Shown here: piece after piece, positions 5,334-6,162 of the stretch
Position numbering within the stretch: the first letter of the stretch is position 1
Layout of the letters: each line of letters starts with the position of its first letter
DNA from: JACCUZ01 sp038246575
GTDB taxonomy: Bacteria; Actinomycetota; Actinomycetes; JACCUZ01
DNA length: 6,162 bases
Assembly (NCBI GenBank): GCA_038246575.1
Contig: JBBRVU010000225.1
Coordinates: 1 to 6,162 of the forward strand
Direction: 5' to 3'
Position numbers and translations under genes: made by a program
The notes under the pieces: generated by a model
Databases searched by the model: none
What the model was told of the DNA's origin: nothing
What the model saw: only the letters and a program-made list of their open reading frames with translations

Positions 5334-6162
5334 TCAGGTCGGTGGCACCTCGGGTGAACCGAAGCGGGCGCGCAGCCAGGCCAGCGCCTCGACCTCGAGG
5401 AACGCCTCGCCGCTCTCGTGGTCGTTGTACGGGTAGACCCGCAGCTCCTTCGGACCGGTATAGGCGTTGTAGGCGGCGTACACGGTCGACGGCGGGCAGA
5501 TCTCGTCCATCAGCGCCACGGCGAACAGCGCCGGCGCGGTCGCCGACCGGGCGAGCACCGACACGTCGAAGTAGGCGAGCGTGGCGAACACGCGGTACGT
5601 CTGGTCGCGATGCACCGCGAGGTACGTCGTCAGCTCGCTGTACGGAGCCGCCGCCGTGATCTCGACAGCCCGGCGGTAGTCGGACAGGAACGGGACGTCG
5701 GGCAGCACGGCGTCGACGTCGGCGAGTGCAGCGGCTGCCAGCGCGAGGCCGCCACCCTGGCTGCGACCGGCGACCGCGACCCGCGCCGGGTCGACGCCCG
5801 GCAGCTCGCGCGCAACCTCGACGGCGCGCACCGCATCGGTGAACACCCTCCGGTAGTAGTACGTGGCCGGGTCGGTGATCCCACGGGTCAGGTAGCCGGG
5901 ATGAGCCGGTCCCGACCCGCCCGGGTCCGGGGTGTGCCCGGCGGCGCCAGCTGAACCCTGACCGCGGGTGTCCATCTCCAGGCAGGCATAGCCGGCCAGC
6001 GGCCAGATCCCGACCTGGTGACCGAGCCCGCGGCCGTTGCCGTAGCCCTGGTAGCGGACGACGACCGGCAGGTCGCCGTCGATTCCCGCCGGGCGGTGGT
6101 ACCACGCGTGCACCGGGTCGCCGCCGAAGCCGCTGAAGATGACGTCGAACGTCTCGACCAGC
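5334..6162 (-). CDS. Acetylxylan esterase / cephalosporin-C deacetylase family hydrolase (partial, N-terminus off right edge)
   Basis: The visible 275 residues are the C-terminal part of an alpha/beta-hydrolase of the AXE1 family (COG3458), usually about 320 residues, so roughly 45 are missing. The visible part opens with ETFDVIFSGFGGDPVHAWYH, the usual family entry. A conserved RYQGYGNGRG oxyanion-side stretch (36-45) follows, then EMDTRGQG (62-69). The nucleophile elbow is GRSQGGG with Ser134 (visible numbering), the acid is Asp219 in MDEICPPSTVYAAYN, and the base is His248 in DHESGE, so the triad is complete. The family removes acetyl groups from xylo-oligosaccharides and from cephalosporin C; which one applies here cannot be told. 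No signal peptide can be judged without the N-terminus; family members are commonly cytoplasmic. An internal GTG at 6113 is not the start, since family sequence continues upstream of it. It converges on the exporter operon and is probably functionally separate. Confidence 0.92.
   Translation of the reverse strand, partial: LVETFDVIFSGFGGDPVHAWYHRPAGIDGDLPVVVRYQGYGNGRGLGHQVGIWPLAGYACLEMDTRGQGSAGAAGHTPDPGGSGPAHPGYLTRGITDPATYYYRRVFTDAVRAVEVARELPGVDPARVAVAGRSQGGGLALAAAALADVDAVLPDVPFLSDYRRAVEITAAAPYSELTTYLAVHRDQTYRVFATLAYFDVSVLARSATAPALFAVALMDEICPPSTVYAAYNAYTGPKELRVYPYNDHESGEAFLEVEALAWLRARFGSPEVPPT

Noticed and set aside
5258..5659. Possible small gene starting at ATG 5258 with GGAAAGG upstream
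   Set aside because: The apparent ribosome site is part of the inverted-repeat arm, most of the frame is antisense to the esterase, and the product is Arg/Pro-rich without a domain.
6111..6113. GTG at 6113 as start of the esterase
   Set aside because: Family-typical sequence (ETFDVIFSGFGGDP) continues in frame upstream to the window edge, so this codon is internal.
1..6162. CRISPR arrays, tRNA or rRNA genes, insertion sequences, riboswitches
   Set aside because: No regularly spaced direct repeats, cloverleaf-like sequences, transposase motifs or recognisable aptamer cores were seen. The intergenic regions are only 84, 12 and 120 bases long.

Overview
The window is GC-rich, with strong third-position G/C bias, GTG starts on all five plus-strand genes, overlapping stop/start codons and TANNNT-type -10 boxes close to start codons. 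This points to a high-GC actinomycete; I cannot place it to genus. No mobile element, CRISPR array, tRNA or rRNA is visible, and no gene-free stretch exceeds 120 bases.

Layout. (i) 1-354, minus strand: the N-terminal 118 residues of a HAD-superfamily hydrolase of the haloacid-dehalogenase-like type, running off the left edge. (ii) 355-438: an 84-base divergent intergenic region with a 29-base near-perfect palindrome and a -10 box placed for leaderless transcription of the next gene. (iii) 439-2627, plus: a two-gene ABC-2 exporter of the NatA/NatB type (ATPase, then permease with a large loop after the first membrane segment), joined by a 4-base GTGA overlap. (iv) 2640-5213, plus: a second exporter of a different type, with two six-helix permeases (COG4587-like and COG3694-like, ABC2_membrane_6 family) followed by a COG4586-like ATPase, all overlapping. 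(v) 5214-5333: a convergent intergenic region with a short hairpin after the operon and a 74-base element bounded by perfect 13-base inverted repeats. (vi) 5334-6162, minus: an acetylxylan esterase/cephalosporin-C deacetylase-family serine hydrolase with a complete catalytic triad, N-terminus off the right edge.

How it fits together. The five plus-strand genes form one tightly packed block of two complete but unrelated ABC-2 exporters. Only 12 bases separate the two systems, and a second candidate leaderless promoter overlaps the stop codon of the first system, so the second could be transcribed both by read-through and on its own. Neither substrate can be read from sequence. No regulator, biosynthetic gene or immunity gene lies in the window to hint at one. 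The flanking hydrolases look like unrelated neighbours. I see no clear new biological system; the most interesting material is regulatory: the palindrome over the first promoter, the two SD-less starts, and the structured convergent element.
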